From: Okapia johnstoni
Lineage: Eukaryota > Chordata > Mammalia > Artiodactyla > Giraffidae
Reading direction: 5' to 3'
Length of the DNA: 64,000 nucleotides
Assembly (NCBI GenBank): GCA_024291935.2
Contig: CM044320.1
Span: 50,968,001 to 51,032,000, forward strand
The translations under genes were made by a program, and so were the position numbers. Below are positions 24,716-35,470 of the stretch, piece by piece (within the stretch, counting starts at the first letter, position 1; every line of letters begins with the position of its first letter). Under the pieces are notes generated by a model. It was not told where the DNA came from and did no database searches. It worked only from the letters and a program-made list of their open reading frames with translations.

Positions 24716-25185
24716 AAAAACCAACACCTGACGCTGTATTGTTATTACACATAGGGCCAACGATGACTGGAACGTAAACACTGTATATACAAGAGGAATA
24801 ATATTGTATAAAAAGGAGAATAATTTTGTATACCAATTATAAATAGCATACAGTATTCTTATAAATTCAATGTTTTTCCTATGCCTAATTAAAAAAAGTC
24901 TATCAGACTCCTTAGCTAAAATAGAACTCATTTTTTACTTAATGTGCTTTAAAACAGAAAATGATGTTGCTAACCAACTACCACTATTAACCTTCTCAAG
25001 TTGTTGATACCATTGAGTCCAACCCAGGGTACACATTTCTGAGTTTTAAATGCATAAGGTAGAGAAAACTTACAGCTATGTCTATGATACAGTTGTTCTC
25101 TATAAGGATTGAAACAGTAATTGAGATGCACGTTACTGGACACAGGTTCTTTTAAAAAGTTACTTCTTTCGCTCAGTTTATCTGC

Positions 25186-25400
25186 ATGTATGTGTGCTCA
25201 GTCACTTCTGATTCTTTTCGACCCTATGGACTGTAGCCTGCCTGGCAGCCTGTCCATGGGATTCCTGAGGCAAGAATATTGGAGTGGGTTGCCATTTCCT
25301 CTTCCAGGGGGATCTTCTCCACCCAGGGACAGAATCTTAGTCTCCTGTGTTTCCTGCACTGGCAGGTGGATTCTTTACCACTGAGCTACCTGGGAAGCCT
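25186..25400 (-). mobile_element. Bov-tA SINE
   Basis: TGTGTGCTCAGTCACTTCTG to GAGCTACCTGGGAAGCC. In TMPO intron 1. Confidence 0.9.
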
Positions 25401-27215
25401 GTTTATTTGCATTGTGCTGACTAATTTGGATAAAGTGGGTAACTTACTGAGCTAGTCCAAGAAATTAATTATGGTGGTTGGTAGGTCTACAGGAAACAAA
25501 CTCCTGTAGTTAAGAGACCATCATAGGAATTCAACAATGTTGGATAACTGAACTGAAATTAAAAATTTTTACATTCAGGTCTTCTTATACCCCAAACACA
25601 GGTCAGATTGGGACATACTCTCTTCTAAAGTTGGAGAAAAAACATCAAAACTGAGATGGTATCAGAATAAGAAGAAATAATCCTATCACACACATACAAC
25701 CAAATACTTCCACGATTCAAGAATGATACATTTTCACAGAAGACCAACACAGAAGTCTATATAAGATTAAAAAAAAAAAAAAAGTGCTGATTTAAAAGGA
25801 AAATATTTCATTTTTCAACCAAATTCTTACTGAAATAGTTTAAACATGACTTTCGTTTTCTGAGGGGCTAGGGAACAACAGGTAAGGGATATTCTTTATT
25901 TCAAAAATAAATTTCTTCTTATGAAATACAGTGGCTTTTTTCAAATCCACAAAAACAAGGCATCAGAAACATTAAGTTGCGATTGAACTTTTATTTATCA
26001 AACCAATATTTATTTGGCACTACCATATGCCAGGTACCGATTTAAGACATAAGATTTTCAATTTCTCTAAAGCCCAGGCTTAAGATTTAATTAAATCCAC
26101 ATATGTCTATCTTTCCTTCATTTCTATATGGGTAGTCCAGAAAACACACTGGATAAGTTTTTTAAAACTAAAGTTCAAATAACTTTGAAAGAAGCAGTCC
26201 TTAATCAGTACCATCAACTCCAAGCTCCACTTTTAATGTTTTTCAAAGCATTGTACTTTACACCAATCAGTTTTAACCATATCCTATTATGATTTGAAGT
26301 GATAATCAGGCTTGTTAATACTAACAAAACAGCACATAAAAACCCACCGAACAAAACCCAAACTATTCTAAAACAAAATGCGCATTTGCTGGAGCCAATA
26401 TGAATTCGGGATTAAATATTTAAAAGTGCAACACCGACAAAGCAGAATGTCATGAAATAAACATTTCTCCTAATTCCAAAGGCTCTCCTTTCTTCATGCA
26501 AATACACCAAAAGGAAAAACAACCAACCCTCCCAAACCCTTAGATTTTCAAATATTTGAGCGTCTCTGATCGTCTTTCAAAAATACATTTTTAAAAGTTT
26601 CCTGAATTTAGAGTAATGCTGCCCCGTCAAAAAAACAGCCTGTTGCTAGAAAGGAGTCAACCAAACAAGAAAAACACAAACAGTTCAAAAAGCCCTCCTT
26701 ATGCAAAGAAACATAAAAAGGCGGGAATTTCTTTATTTCAAAATTTGGTTAGATATCAGCATGTCACAAATTGCCCTCCAGGGAGCGCTCTGAGACCCGC
26801 TCACTAATCATTTCGGTTAATAAAGCGGGAAAACGCTCGAGCGTAACCTGTAGCCGTTTCGAGCTAACCCTCCTCAGGGCTTTTCGAAAAGGGCTGGGAA
26901 GTCCCGGTCTCACTACCTGCTCCCGACGGCCGGGGGTGCAGGGACACCGAGCTGTCTGCGCGCAACCCGACAGCAAAGCTAACTTCACACCCCACGACAC
27001 ACCGCGGCCAAGACGCGCGCCCCGCGGCCCCAACTTCGGGGCTCTCCGCTCCGGCCCCTCCCCTCGCAGAGCCCGAGGACAAGGGGCCGAGTCGGGCATC
27101 CACAGACCCACAGGCCAGCCCCCTGTGCGGGTGGGGGGCCTGCCCCGCGGCCGAGGCCCGAGGGGGCGCCCACTGCTCAACGCCCGCCTTTGTGGCCCCG
27201 GGCGGGCGTCCTTAC

Positions 27216-27494
27216 CCTGCCGACGGCGGCGCGGCTGCGGCCCGCGACGGCGGCCCCGGAGCCGAGGACCGGGGTAGGCTCGCGCTCCTCGTCGCTGGAG
27301 AAGTCCGGGGGCCCCTTGCTGTTGGCGCCGGCGGCGAGCGGCGGCCGGTTGCGCGCCGTGAGGTGCTGCAGGTAGAGCTGCACATACACGTCTTTGCGCT
27401 GCTCCCCGGCCGGGAGCGTCACATTGTTGGCGACCAACTCACTCTTCAACTTCTCTTTCGTCAGGACCGAGGGGTCTTCCAGGAACTCCGGCAT
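27216..27494 (-). CDS. TMPO: TMPO (LAP2) coding exon 1: start codon and LEM-like domain
   Basis: First coding exon of thymopoietin, shared by all LAP2 isoforms. It opens [20 protein letters not shown] and gives 93 codons, ending ...SRAAVGR before a consensus donor (AGG|GTAAGG, last exon base 27216). Residues about 8-48 form the LEM-like domain, which in this family contacts DNA/chromatin directly. The rest is an acidic, Ser/Pro-rich linker containing [12 protein letters not shown], a typical phosphorylated stretch. The ATG at 27494 is chosen because the reading matches the known LAP2 N-terminus from its first residue. The exon sits inside the CpG island. All upstream minus-strand sequence in the island is taken as 5' UTR and promoter. 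Identification is very secure. Confidence 0.98.
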
Positions 27495-27806
27495 CTCGGC
27501 GGCGAATCCCCTTCCCCGCAGCCCTCACACCCTCCGCTCACGCCGGCGCGCTCGCTCCTCGCCCGGGGTGGGGGGGGGTGCCTCGCGCTCCCGCCTCCGA
27601 GCCTCACGGCTCCCGGCCGGGACTGGAGCCTCGAAGCCCAGCGGAAACCTGCGCACACAAAGCCAAGCCAAAGGCGGACACAAAAGCCCCAGCAGGACAA
27701 GTGTGGCCCAGTGGGGCCAAGCCAGGAGTCCGCACCAACCCCAGCCCACACACCACCGCCAGGGGAGAGGAGCCTTTTCGCCCACGCCCCAAGAAGGCGC
27801 GCCGCC

Positions 27807-27843
27807 ATTGGCCCGCGACCGGAGGAAGGGAGGCGGTGATTGG
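27807..27843 (-). promoter_or_regulatory. Paired CCAAT boxes (NF-Y type) upstream of TMPO
   Basis: ATTGG at 27807-27811 and 27839-27843 on the plus strand, i.e. two CCAAT boxes facing TMPO, 32 bp apart. This spacing is typical of NF-Y pairs in cell-cycle promoters. They lie about 310-350 bp upstream of the ATG. A TTTAAA (27905-27910) could be a CHR-like element, but it lies on the distal side, so I give it little weight. Confidence 0.6.
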
Positions 27844-27899
27844 CGGAACGCCTCGCGCGGGTTCCATTAGCCGCGGCGCCCTGCGAGAGGTGGTGGAAA

Positions 27900-28400
27900 C
27901 GCAGTTTAAAAGCCGCTCGGGCGGGAGCCCTTGAGCATGGCTCGTTTCTGTTTCCTTTTTCCCCACCCTTCTTAGACGGCGGTAAGGGACAAGTCGCACT
28001 GCTTTTTGTGCGCCGTTTCCTCTCTCTCCCCCTGCTGGAGAAGCTGTTTTTCTCTCCGGGGTCAGTCGCCGCTAACGGGCCGAATTTCAGGGCAGCTGCG
28101 AGGACCTGGGGGCTGGGCCTGTCTCAATCCCGGGACCCTGGTTCAACGAAGAATAGCCGCAGCCTTTCCTCCCCAAACGCTAGACCCCTTGAAGGGAAAG
28201 AAAAGAATCGAAGCGTGCTCGTGGACGCTCATCTTCCTCGATTTGATTTACTAGGAGGGAGAGCGTGCAGTTGAATCCCTGTCTGCTTGCTAACGCTTCT
28301 TTTGTTCCTGAAATTTAGGAAAAGCCAGACCTCGACTTCAGGGCACTTTAACCTGCCGTTGAACTTGTGACAAAATTGTATTGCCAAATACTGCACTTGC
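27900..28400 (+). ncRNA. Possible divergent antisense lncRNA start (TMPO-AS1 equivalent)
   Basis: In human a lncRNA, TMPO-AS1, starts at the TMPO CpG island and runs the other way. Here the plus strand leaving the island has a good splice donor, GGCG|GTAAGG, after 27981. There is no conserved open frame. This rests on synteny and one donor motif only; start, exons and end are unknown. Confidence 0.3.
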
Positions 28401-29900
28401 CTCTTACCCTAAAGAAGGTTGGGGCATTCCTAAAGAATTTCCTGTAGCTGTTTGGGCTCAACTGCATTTTTGTTGAGAGCCGTCTCTGGGTTGGATCCCT
28501 CCACCCGTGAATATCTTAAACCATAACTTAAACCTAAATGCTTAATAATGCAGCGAAATGAAATGATTTAGAAATGCCTTAATAGGCAATTTAAGATTAC
28601 TGAGATAGGTGCATTCTAGATTTTAATCTTAGGGGAGGCCTAGTGATTTTATTTTATTTATTTATTTTTTTTGCCTAGTGATTTTATAATTAGGCCGGAA
28701 ACACTAGAGCCATATTAGGGATCCAAGTTAAAACCTGGTGAAGTCTCAGGAATTTAAGATAAAAATGTCTTCTTGAAAACAAATACCATTGATAACAAAT
28801 ACATGTATACCTTACCAATTTTATATATGTTTCAAGAAAAGAAATGTGACCTTAGAATTAGGTTGTCTTAATCATTTCCCAAATTCTGACCTCCAGACTA
28901 TGCTTTATGAGCTCCTCTAACAAGAAAGTTTATCTGATTTCTGCATGGCTAAGTTCCTGTAAATTTAAAGAACCTTCACCAAAAGTGTTTCCTATGAATC
29001 AAGCCATTTTATTTTGTTGAAATGGAGACATTATTTGTAACCTAAAGACAATTTTACTAATTATTTTCTAAAAAATTTTTGAAATTTACATATATTTGAG
29101 CAATATTAAGATCAGGAATGCAAATTCAAAATTGTGTTTTAATTAGTAAGTTGTTGAGAAGATTCTTAGGTCGCAGTGTAAAAGTTACCTCAACCCCTAC
29201 CACCAGCTTCGCTGTGTACAGAAGCTAGTGTTTTATCTTCAGAGGGTGAACTGAGCTGACAGGCAAACTACCATGATTTTGCAGTGACTGGTAGTCCCAC
29301 AAACGTAGTCAGTGAGTGGGATGACCACAGTCTGCGGTGTGCCCTCCCACAGTTCAGTTATTTCTTTCTGTAGAGTCTTACCTTAAAATGTGCAGAGCAA
29401 AAGTCCTGAGCATAATCTTTGCAAGGCCACAATTAATGGGTTTATTCTACCTTACTTAAATTAGCAAATTAACCTGTTAAGTCCTTACCTTACTAGCTGA
29501 AGTGTTTGGCTCTTGGCCTGACTATACTTACAGTTTTTAAAAGGTAGGTTTTGTTGCCCGGAAAGGGTCAGAGTTACCAGGGCTAGATTTGATCTGAGGA
29601 GGGTAGATTATAGAAAGATCTCCAGGCTCTGACAGCTGCCCTTTGGTCTGAGAATATCTGAGCAGCTAGTGGATCCTGATGCGGTTTCTCAGAGGTGGCG
29701 GCATCACTAACACATGAAAATAAAAATCTACCTAAATTGGATGCAAATACAATGATGGAATCACAGAGCCATGTGGGAGAGCTATCAGGATGCTACTCTG
29801 CTTTTTTTCCATAGGGCCTTTGTACTAGAAAATTTCCAGTCAGTTTAATCCTACCTTTTACCACAAGCCAAAAAAGAAAAAAAAAGCACCTGTTGAGTCT
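28400..29900. other. Upstream flank, no gene seen
   Basis: AT-rich DNA between the CpG island and the first L1 fragment. The only structure noted is a 15-bp direct repeat around a 20-bp T-rich tract (28638-28687). No coding gene or RNA gene recognised. Confidence 0.6.
28638..28687. repeat. 15-bp direct repeat around a 20-bp T-rich tract
   Basis: GCCTAGTGATTTTAT at 28638-28652 and 28673-28687, separated by a T-rich stretch (TTTA units then T8) at 28653-28672. Looks like a target duplication around a bare poly(A) tail in antisense. Confidence 0.85.
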
Positions 29901-30715
29901 GAAAGTTGTCTTATTTTAATTTTTTGATTACTATACAATATTATTAATTTCAACTGTACAACATAGTGATTCTATATTTATACATTATGAAATGATCACT
30001 GCACAAAGTTGATAAAATATTTTTTTCTATTAACTTATGTGCACATTACATCCCCCATGATTTATCTTATAGCAGGAAGCTTGTACCTCTTAATTGCCTT
30101 CCCCTCTGGCAACCACCAGTTCTCTGTATCTGAGAGTCTGTTTCTGTTTTGTTTATTCCTTTGTTTTGTTTTTCAGATCCCACGTAAAAGTGAAACTATA
30201 TGGTATTTCTTGTTTTTCTCTAGCATTTCACTTAGCATAATACCTCCCAGGTCTGTCCAAGTTGCTATAAATGGCCATATTTCATTCTTTTTTATCGCTA
30301 TGTAGTATTCCTGTGAAAGAGTGTGTGTGTGTGTGAATGTATGTCTATATCTATCAATTTATGTCACATTTTCTTTATCCATTCATCTCTGGATGGACAC
30401 TTGGTTTGCTTACATATCTTCAATGTTGTGAATGATGCTGCAATAAGCATAGGGGTACATTTTTTTAAGTTTTTTTTTTTCATTATTTTCAGGTAGTGGA
30501 ATTGCTAGATCATATGGTAGTTCTATTTTTAATTTTTTGTGGAACCTGCATACTGTTTCCATGGTGGCTGCATCTATTTACATTCCTATCAATAGTGCAC
30601 GAGGATTCCCTTTAATCACCTCCTCACCAATACTTTTCTTTTTGATAATAGCCATTTTGACAGGTGTGAGGTGTTAACCTCACTGTGGTTTTGATTTGTA
30701 TTTCTCTAATGATTA
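29900..30715 (-). mobile_element. L1 3' part (minus strand), interrupted by a SINE
   Basis: Reverse L1: GTTGCTATAAATGGCCATAT, CTGGATGGACACTTGGTTTG, TGGAATTGCTAGATCATATG. Includes a (GT)n run near 30320. Resumes after the Bov-tA at 30716-30936. Confidence 0.78.
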
Positions 30716-30936
30716 GTGATGTGCATGTGCTCAGTTGCAACCGACTCTTTTGTGACCCCATGGACAGTAGCCCACCAGGCTCCTCTGTCCATGGAATTTT
30801 CCAGGTAAGAATACTGGAGTGGGTTGCCATTTCCTAGTCCAGAGTATATTCCTGACTCAGGGACCGAACCTGCATCTCTTTTGGCTCCTGCATTGGCAGG
30901 AAGATGCTTTACCACCGTGCCACCTGAGAAGCCCCC
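30716..30936 (-). mobile_element. Bov-tA SINE nested in an L1 fragment
   Basis: TGTGCTCAGTTGCAACCGAC to GTGCCACCTGAGAAGCCC, splitting the L1 sequence that runs from about 29900 and resumes after 30940. Confidence 0.9.
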
Positions 30937-30991
30937 GTGATTACTGAACACTTTTTCATGTGTATATTGGCGATCTGTATGTCTTCTGAAA

Positions 30992-31210
30992 GTTCTTTTT
31001 TTTTAATTTAATTTTATTTATTTTAATTGGAGGCTAATTACTTTACAATACTATAGTGGTTTTTGCCAAACATTGACATGAATCAGCCACAGGTGCACAT
31101 GTGTTCCCCATCCAGAACCCCCCTCCTATCTCCCTCCCCATCCCTTCCCCAGGGTCATCCCAGTGCACCAGCCCTGAGCACCCTGTCTGATGCATCGAAC
31201 CTGAAATTTC
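30992..31210 (-). mobile_element. Ruminant L1 3' UTR fragment
   Basis: TTAATTGGAGGCTAATTACT, CATGAATCAGCCACAGGTGC and the C-rich run that follows are typical of L1 3' ends in bovids. Confidence 0.75.
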
Positions 31211-31239
31211 TTTTAAATAGACACACTACTTTACCCTAT

Positions 31240-31368
31240 GTTGCATTAGTCACTCAGTCGTGTCCGACTCCTTGCAACCCCATGGACTGTGGACCGCCAG
31301 GCTCCTCTGGCCATGAAATTCTCCAGTCAAGAATACTGGAGTGGGTTGCCGTTTCCTTCTCCATCTAT
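31240..31368 (-). mobile_element. Partial Bov-tA SINE
   Basis: TTAGTCACTCAGTCGTGTCC to GTTGCCGTTTCCTTCTCC, tail half only. Confidence 0.85.
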
Positions 31369-31379
31369 ACCCTATAGGC

Positions 31380-33210
31380 CAACATTAAAGATATAATTCA
31401 GAAAGAACTGCATTCTAGGTGCCTGAAATCAATGTTCTCTGAGCGAAACATAATTTTCATTCCCTTTCATTAATTCTCTCTCCTTTCCTTATCCCTGGGT
31501 ACTATCAACAGGAGGTTACTTGCAGATTCTACATTTCTCAGGAGATGTGGCTGATGTCATGAGGTGTCAGATAGTGAGACTGCCTTTCTACATCATCCCC
31601 AAAGCCATGAGTTATCAAATTCAGACTTGGAATTAGCCTAGATGGATCCAGGTATATCCCCAGCACTATTGTTTTTAGTGACTGAGGTAATTTTGCTTTT
31701 AATTGCTGTAAAGCTTGGAAGTAGAGTACTATCAATAGGAGGTTATTTATTTATTTTTCTCATAATCTGTGTACCTTAAGGCCTAGATATTGGGCTACCG
31801 AGTTTGGCCCCTTTGTTCCTAATTACTTGTTACAAACCATTTCTCCTCTTTCCTCCTTCAAAAACATTTGAAGTTCATATCATCTGGCCAAATACCCCTT
31901 TATCATCTTTACAGCTATAATTTATCAACCCCTTGGCCACTCTCCCTCAGAAATTAGGCCTTTGCTCCTTGCTCTAGGTTTTGTCTGCATTCTGTGTGAA
32001 TTCAGCATGACCCATGTAACACCAACACTGAGCCTCTTAGGTCTTTGACCTCTTCATCTCCAACAACTTATTCCTCTACTCCATCTCATCCATCCACTCC
32101 AGTGGTACGACTCTGAACCCTGTCATCAATAACTGTTTACCTTATAAATCGCAATTTCAAGTATCCCAATGGTCAATAAGTAGCCTCTTTTCCTCAGTTC
32201 ATTTGTCATATTCTCGCTGGCCTCCAATTCATTAACCCCATACTTAAAAAAAAAAAGTATTTTTCCTGTTTCTGCCATCATTTACTCATTCCAACTCAAC
32301 TGATTTAGATTCCCTGATCAATCCTTACAATCACTCTTTTGCAAACATTTTCAACTCTCTCACTCCAGTGTCTCTTTCTTGCTTGGAGGAACTTGGAGCC
32401 TTGCTTCGACTGAACCTTGTTGGAACAAACTTTCTTCTCATTGCTTGCACCCAAGATTGCTGGGAAAAATCATACACCAACTGGTTTTAATTCATGACCT
32501 CAGACCTCACAGGAGCACTTGACACTCTCCGGATTAACTATTCATACTTTCACCTCTCTCCTCAAATTATTAACATCCCTTCCTCCAACCTGTCCACATT
32601 TTCAGCTGGTGACCTTGCCTCATAATTGAGAACATGGAAACCATCTGTGGGTAATGCCTCAACTTCAGACAGTCAAGCCTGCGCACATTTTCTCTTGCAT
32701 CTTTCATGTTTAAATTGAAGTGGTGTCCTATCAGAGTGAATTCTACCAGTTGTACTCTGGGTCTCAGCCTTCTCTCAAGGACTTGATGCTTTCAGTCATC
32801 TCCTGTGAAATTTTTGAATTTAAAAAAGAGACTTGATTTTTTATTTTGTGTTACATTCATCCAATATAAAAATTTTTTTAAATTATCTTTTATGGTAGTA
32901 GGTTTAAAAAAAATTGTTTTTAATGTTACAGCTCTGATACCCAAAGCTTTGGGAAACAATGGAAAGATATTTCTATGTGAAGCCACAGATTTAATATGAT
33001 GCAATAACTTTGTCAGAAAACACTTACAAATTGTTTTTTCCTAAAACCATTGGAAACGCTTTATTTCCCTTTCTGGAGTTCTTAGTGTTATTAACATACA
33101 GGTGACTTTTTAATTTTTTATTATCCTGTTTTGTATAGGTCTTGGTTGTGAATTTAAGGATGTCACCTCAAACAGAGCAGATGATGAAATACTACATGAC
33201 ATTTATCTAA
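31380..33210. other. Intergenic, no gene seen
   Basis: Between L1 fragments. C/T-rich sequence around 31800-32700 may be a very old L1 or LTR piece, not classified. No conserved frame or RNA gene. Confidence 0.5.
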
Positions 33211-33214
33211 GAAT

Positions 33215-33440
33215 ATGAGAGAATGTTTACAACACAGCTGTAAGTAAAATACGAAAAGAAAAAGAGGCCCATATTAGAGTAAGATCTCAGTTTTATGAAG
33301 AACCGAGATGTGTATGGATATGTGTATATTTAAATGGACTAAATGAGTATAGACCAGAATGTTTATAGTAGTTTCCTCTAGGAGATGGGAACAGATGATT
33401 TTTCTTATGTTTTTCTCTATTTCTACAGTGAACACATATG
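33215..33440 (+). mobile_element. Old L1 3' fragment
   Basis: Phrases such as GAGAATGTTTACAACACAGC and AGTTTCCTCTAGGAGATGGG resemble old L1 3' regions. Weakly conserved. Confidence 0.5.
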
Positions 33441-34011
33441 ATTTCTTAATAACTACTTTTCTACTTTGTAATCATAACTACTTATGATTTATAAGTGTAA
33501 CTACTTTGAATTAGTGTGAGAAATTGGGAAATCACTTATCAGAATTCACAACCTGTTTTTTAGTTTTCATTTCCAAAGGCTCCATTTTATCAGTTCCTCC
33601 AGAGTACATCAGTCCTAAGTAACTGATTAAAAATAATTCAAAAGCGAAAGCTGTTTTATTAAATGGGTGAAACAAATGCTCAGAGCATTCTGTACTAGGG
33701 GATAAATCCATTTGTAAGAATACATGATAGATTGGAAAGTTGTTAGTGAAATAGAACAAAATCACAGAGCCATTAAGTATCAGAATTTGAGAATTCAAAT
33801 ATCAATTTGTGTATTCCAGATCCTCTTTCCTTATATCATTCCTATATAATGATTGTAGAAGTTTAAATGACATGTTGGATTTTGGGTTATTTCACAGTGA
33901 TATCAAGTCAGTAAAATGGGCCATTGTTCAGCCTTGGGAAAGAAGCTAAAACCTGTGAAGTGACCATTTTAGAGTTACAGAACTATTAATAATGATATAA
34001 ATATTAATGAA

Positions 34012-34058
34012 GGGGTTGCCAAAGAGTCGGACATGACTTAGCAACTAAACAACGATAT
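34012..34058 (+). mobile_element. Ultra-short BovB/Bov-tA 3' tail insertion
   Basis: Only 47 bp of element 3' end (GGGTTGCCAAAGAGTCGGAC...ACTTAGCAACTAAACAACG) between perfect 11-bp repeats ATATTAATGAA at 34001-34011 and 34059-34069. A severely 5'-truncated retroposition. Confidence 0.85.
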
Positions 34059-34097
34059 ATATTAATGAACTTTACACCATCGAAAACACTTTTATGT

Positions 34098-34433
34098 ATT
34101 TTACTTTTATTTTTTAAAATATTTTTTTTGTCTTTGGCTCTGCTGGTTTTTGTTGTTGCTTGGGCTACTCTCTAGTTGCAGTGCACAGACTTTTCATTGT
34201 GGTGGCTTCTTTTGTTGCAGAGCACGGGTTCTAGGGTGTGTGGGCATCAGCATCTGTGGCACGTGGGGTCAATAGTTTCGGTTTCCTGGCTCTAGGGCAA
34301 AAAGGCTCAGTAGTTGTGGCCACAGGCTTTAATTGCTCCTCTGCAGGTAGGACATTCCTGGATCAGGGATCAAACCCACGTCTCCTGAATTGAGGGGTCG
34401 TTTCTTTACCACTGAGCCACCAAGGAAGCCCTG
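34098..34433 (-). mobile_element. tRNA-type SINE, longer form with 3' unit
   Basis: Reverse orientation: T-rich start, then CTCTAGTTGCAGTGCACAGA and CAGTAGTTGTGGCCACAGGC, ending GAGCCACCAAGGAAGCCC. Head matches the Bov-tA-like tRNA part, body the older cetartiodactyl SINE. Confidence 0.75.
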
Positions 34434-34504
34434 TGTATTTTATATGTGACTCTCTTAACAACTCTGTGAGGTAAGTGGGGCCTCCAGTCCAGCCTTGCTC
34501 TTTA

Positions 34505-34683
34505 GGCCCGTGATTCTCATACTTTAGCTTGCATCAGAATCACCTGGAAGGCCTGGTTAAAACTCAGGTTGGTAGGCCCACCCACAGAGTTTTCTGAGTC
34601 TGTGAGTCTGGAGTGGGGCCTGAAATTTTACATTTTGAACTTGTTTCCAGGATGCTGGTCCAGCAACAGCAGTTCTAGGCCAT
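34505..34683 (+). repeat. MER5A-like hAT (Charlie) element
   Basis: GTGATTCTCATACTTTAGCT, TGCATCAGAATCACCTGGAA, GTCTGGAGTGGGGCCTGAAA: recognisable MER5A body. Confidence 0.85.
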
Positions 34684-35049
34684 TTTTCACGTTCTTTGTA
34701 AAGCCATAGCTGACCTTGTCACATTCTTAAATAATAGCTCTGCATTGCCTGCAGAATAAAATCTAAATTAGTTAGAACACAAAAGGTCCTGGGTGATCTG
34801 ACTCCTGTTTACCTTTACAGCTTTACTTCTCTCTTCCTCTCCAGCAATAATGAATAACTACTAATAGTAGTTCTCCAAAGAAGTTGTATTAGTTTGCTGG
34901 GACTGCCAAATAAAATGATTTACAAGGTAATACAAACTGCTCTGTCTGCCTCACAAGAGTATGATTTTGTACAAATGAGATATCATCCTTAGTCCCAGCT
35001 AAGATTAAGTGTCTTGTTAGTATGCAAAGTTGCCAGGGGGAAAAAAGAC

Positions 35050-35470
35050 CATTACTTCCGTTATGGGCTGAATTGTGTTCCCTGATTTCATTCATATATT
35101 GAAGCCCTAATCCCTTGGTACTTCAAAATGTGGCTGTGTTTCCGAGGTAAGGCCTTTTAAGAGGTGATTCAGTTAAAAAGAAGCCATGAATGGGCCCTAA
35201 TTCGATCTGATTGGTGTCCTGTAAGAGGAAACTTGGACACATAGAAAGATACTAGGAATGTGTGCATACACAGGAAAGACCATGTGAAGACACAGCAAGA
35301 GAGTGGTCATCTATGAGCCAAGGACAGGCTTCAGAAGAAACCAGCTGTGCTGTCACTTTGATCTTGGACTTCTAGCCTTCCGAACTGTCAGAAAATGAAT
35401 TTCTGTTGTTTAAAAGCTACCCAGTCTGCGGTATTTTGCTGTGGCACCCCTAGGAAGCTAATACATATAA
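35050..35470 (+). repeat. MaLR-like LTR repeat
   Basis: TATGGGCTGAATTGTGTTCC, GACCATGTGAAGACACAGCA, TTTCTGTTGTTTAAAAGCTA: a very common mammalian interspersed repeat. Family name not certain by eye. Confidence 0.65.

Larger units (their letters stand above)
19669..27215 (-). other. TMPO: TMPO intron 1
   Basis: 7.5-kb first intron. Contents: a BovB 3' fragment with target duplication (20755-21266), a relatively GC-rich non-repetitive patch at about 22430-22930, two adjacent Bov-tA SINEs (23099-23309, 23397-23596), a MIR-like stretch (23600-23745), an older tRNA-type SINE (24594-24715), another Bov-tA (25186-25400), an A-run near 25770, and the CpG-island edge from about 26780. The GC-rich patch could be an intronic enhancer, but nothing in it is diagnostic. 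Confidence 0.6.
26780..28140. promoter_or_regulatory. TMPO: CpG island and promoter of TMPO
   Basis: Abrupt rise in G+C and CpG density spanning exon 1, the 5' part of intron 1 and upstream sequence, against AT-rich flanks. It includes GC boxes, long CpG runs and the two CCAAT motifs annotated separately. A CpG-island promoter without a TATA box fits a housekeeping, proliferation-linked gene. Many long reading frames on both strands here are GC-driven and not genes. Confidence 0.9.

Noticed and set aside
26771..27999. Many long open frames on both strands in the CpG island (for example 26771-27277, 27192-27839, 27604-27999)
   Set aside because: High G+C removes stop codons by chance. Only the minus-strand frame starting at 27494 matches a known protein (LAP2 exon 1).
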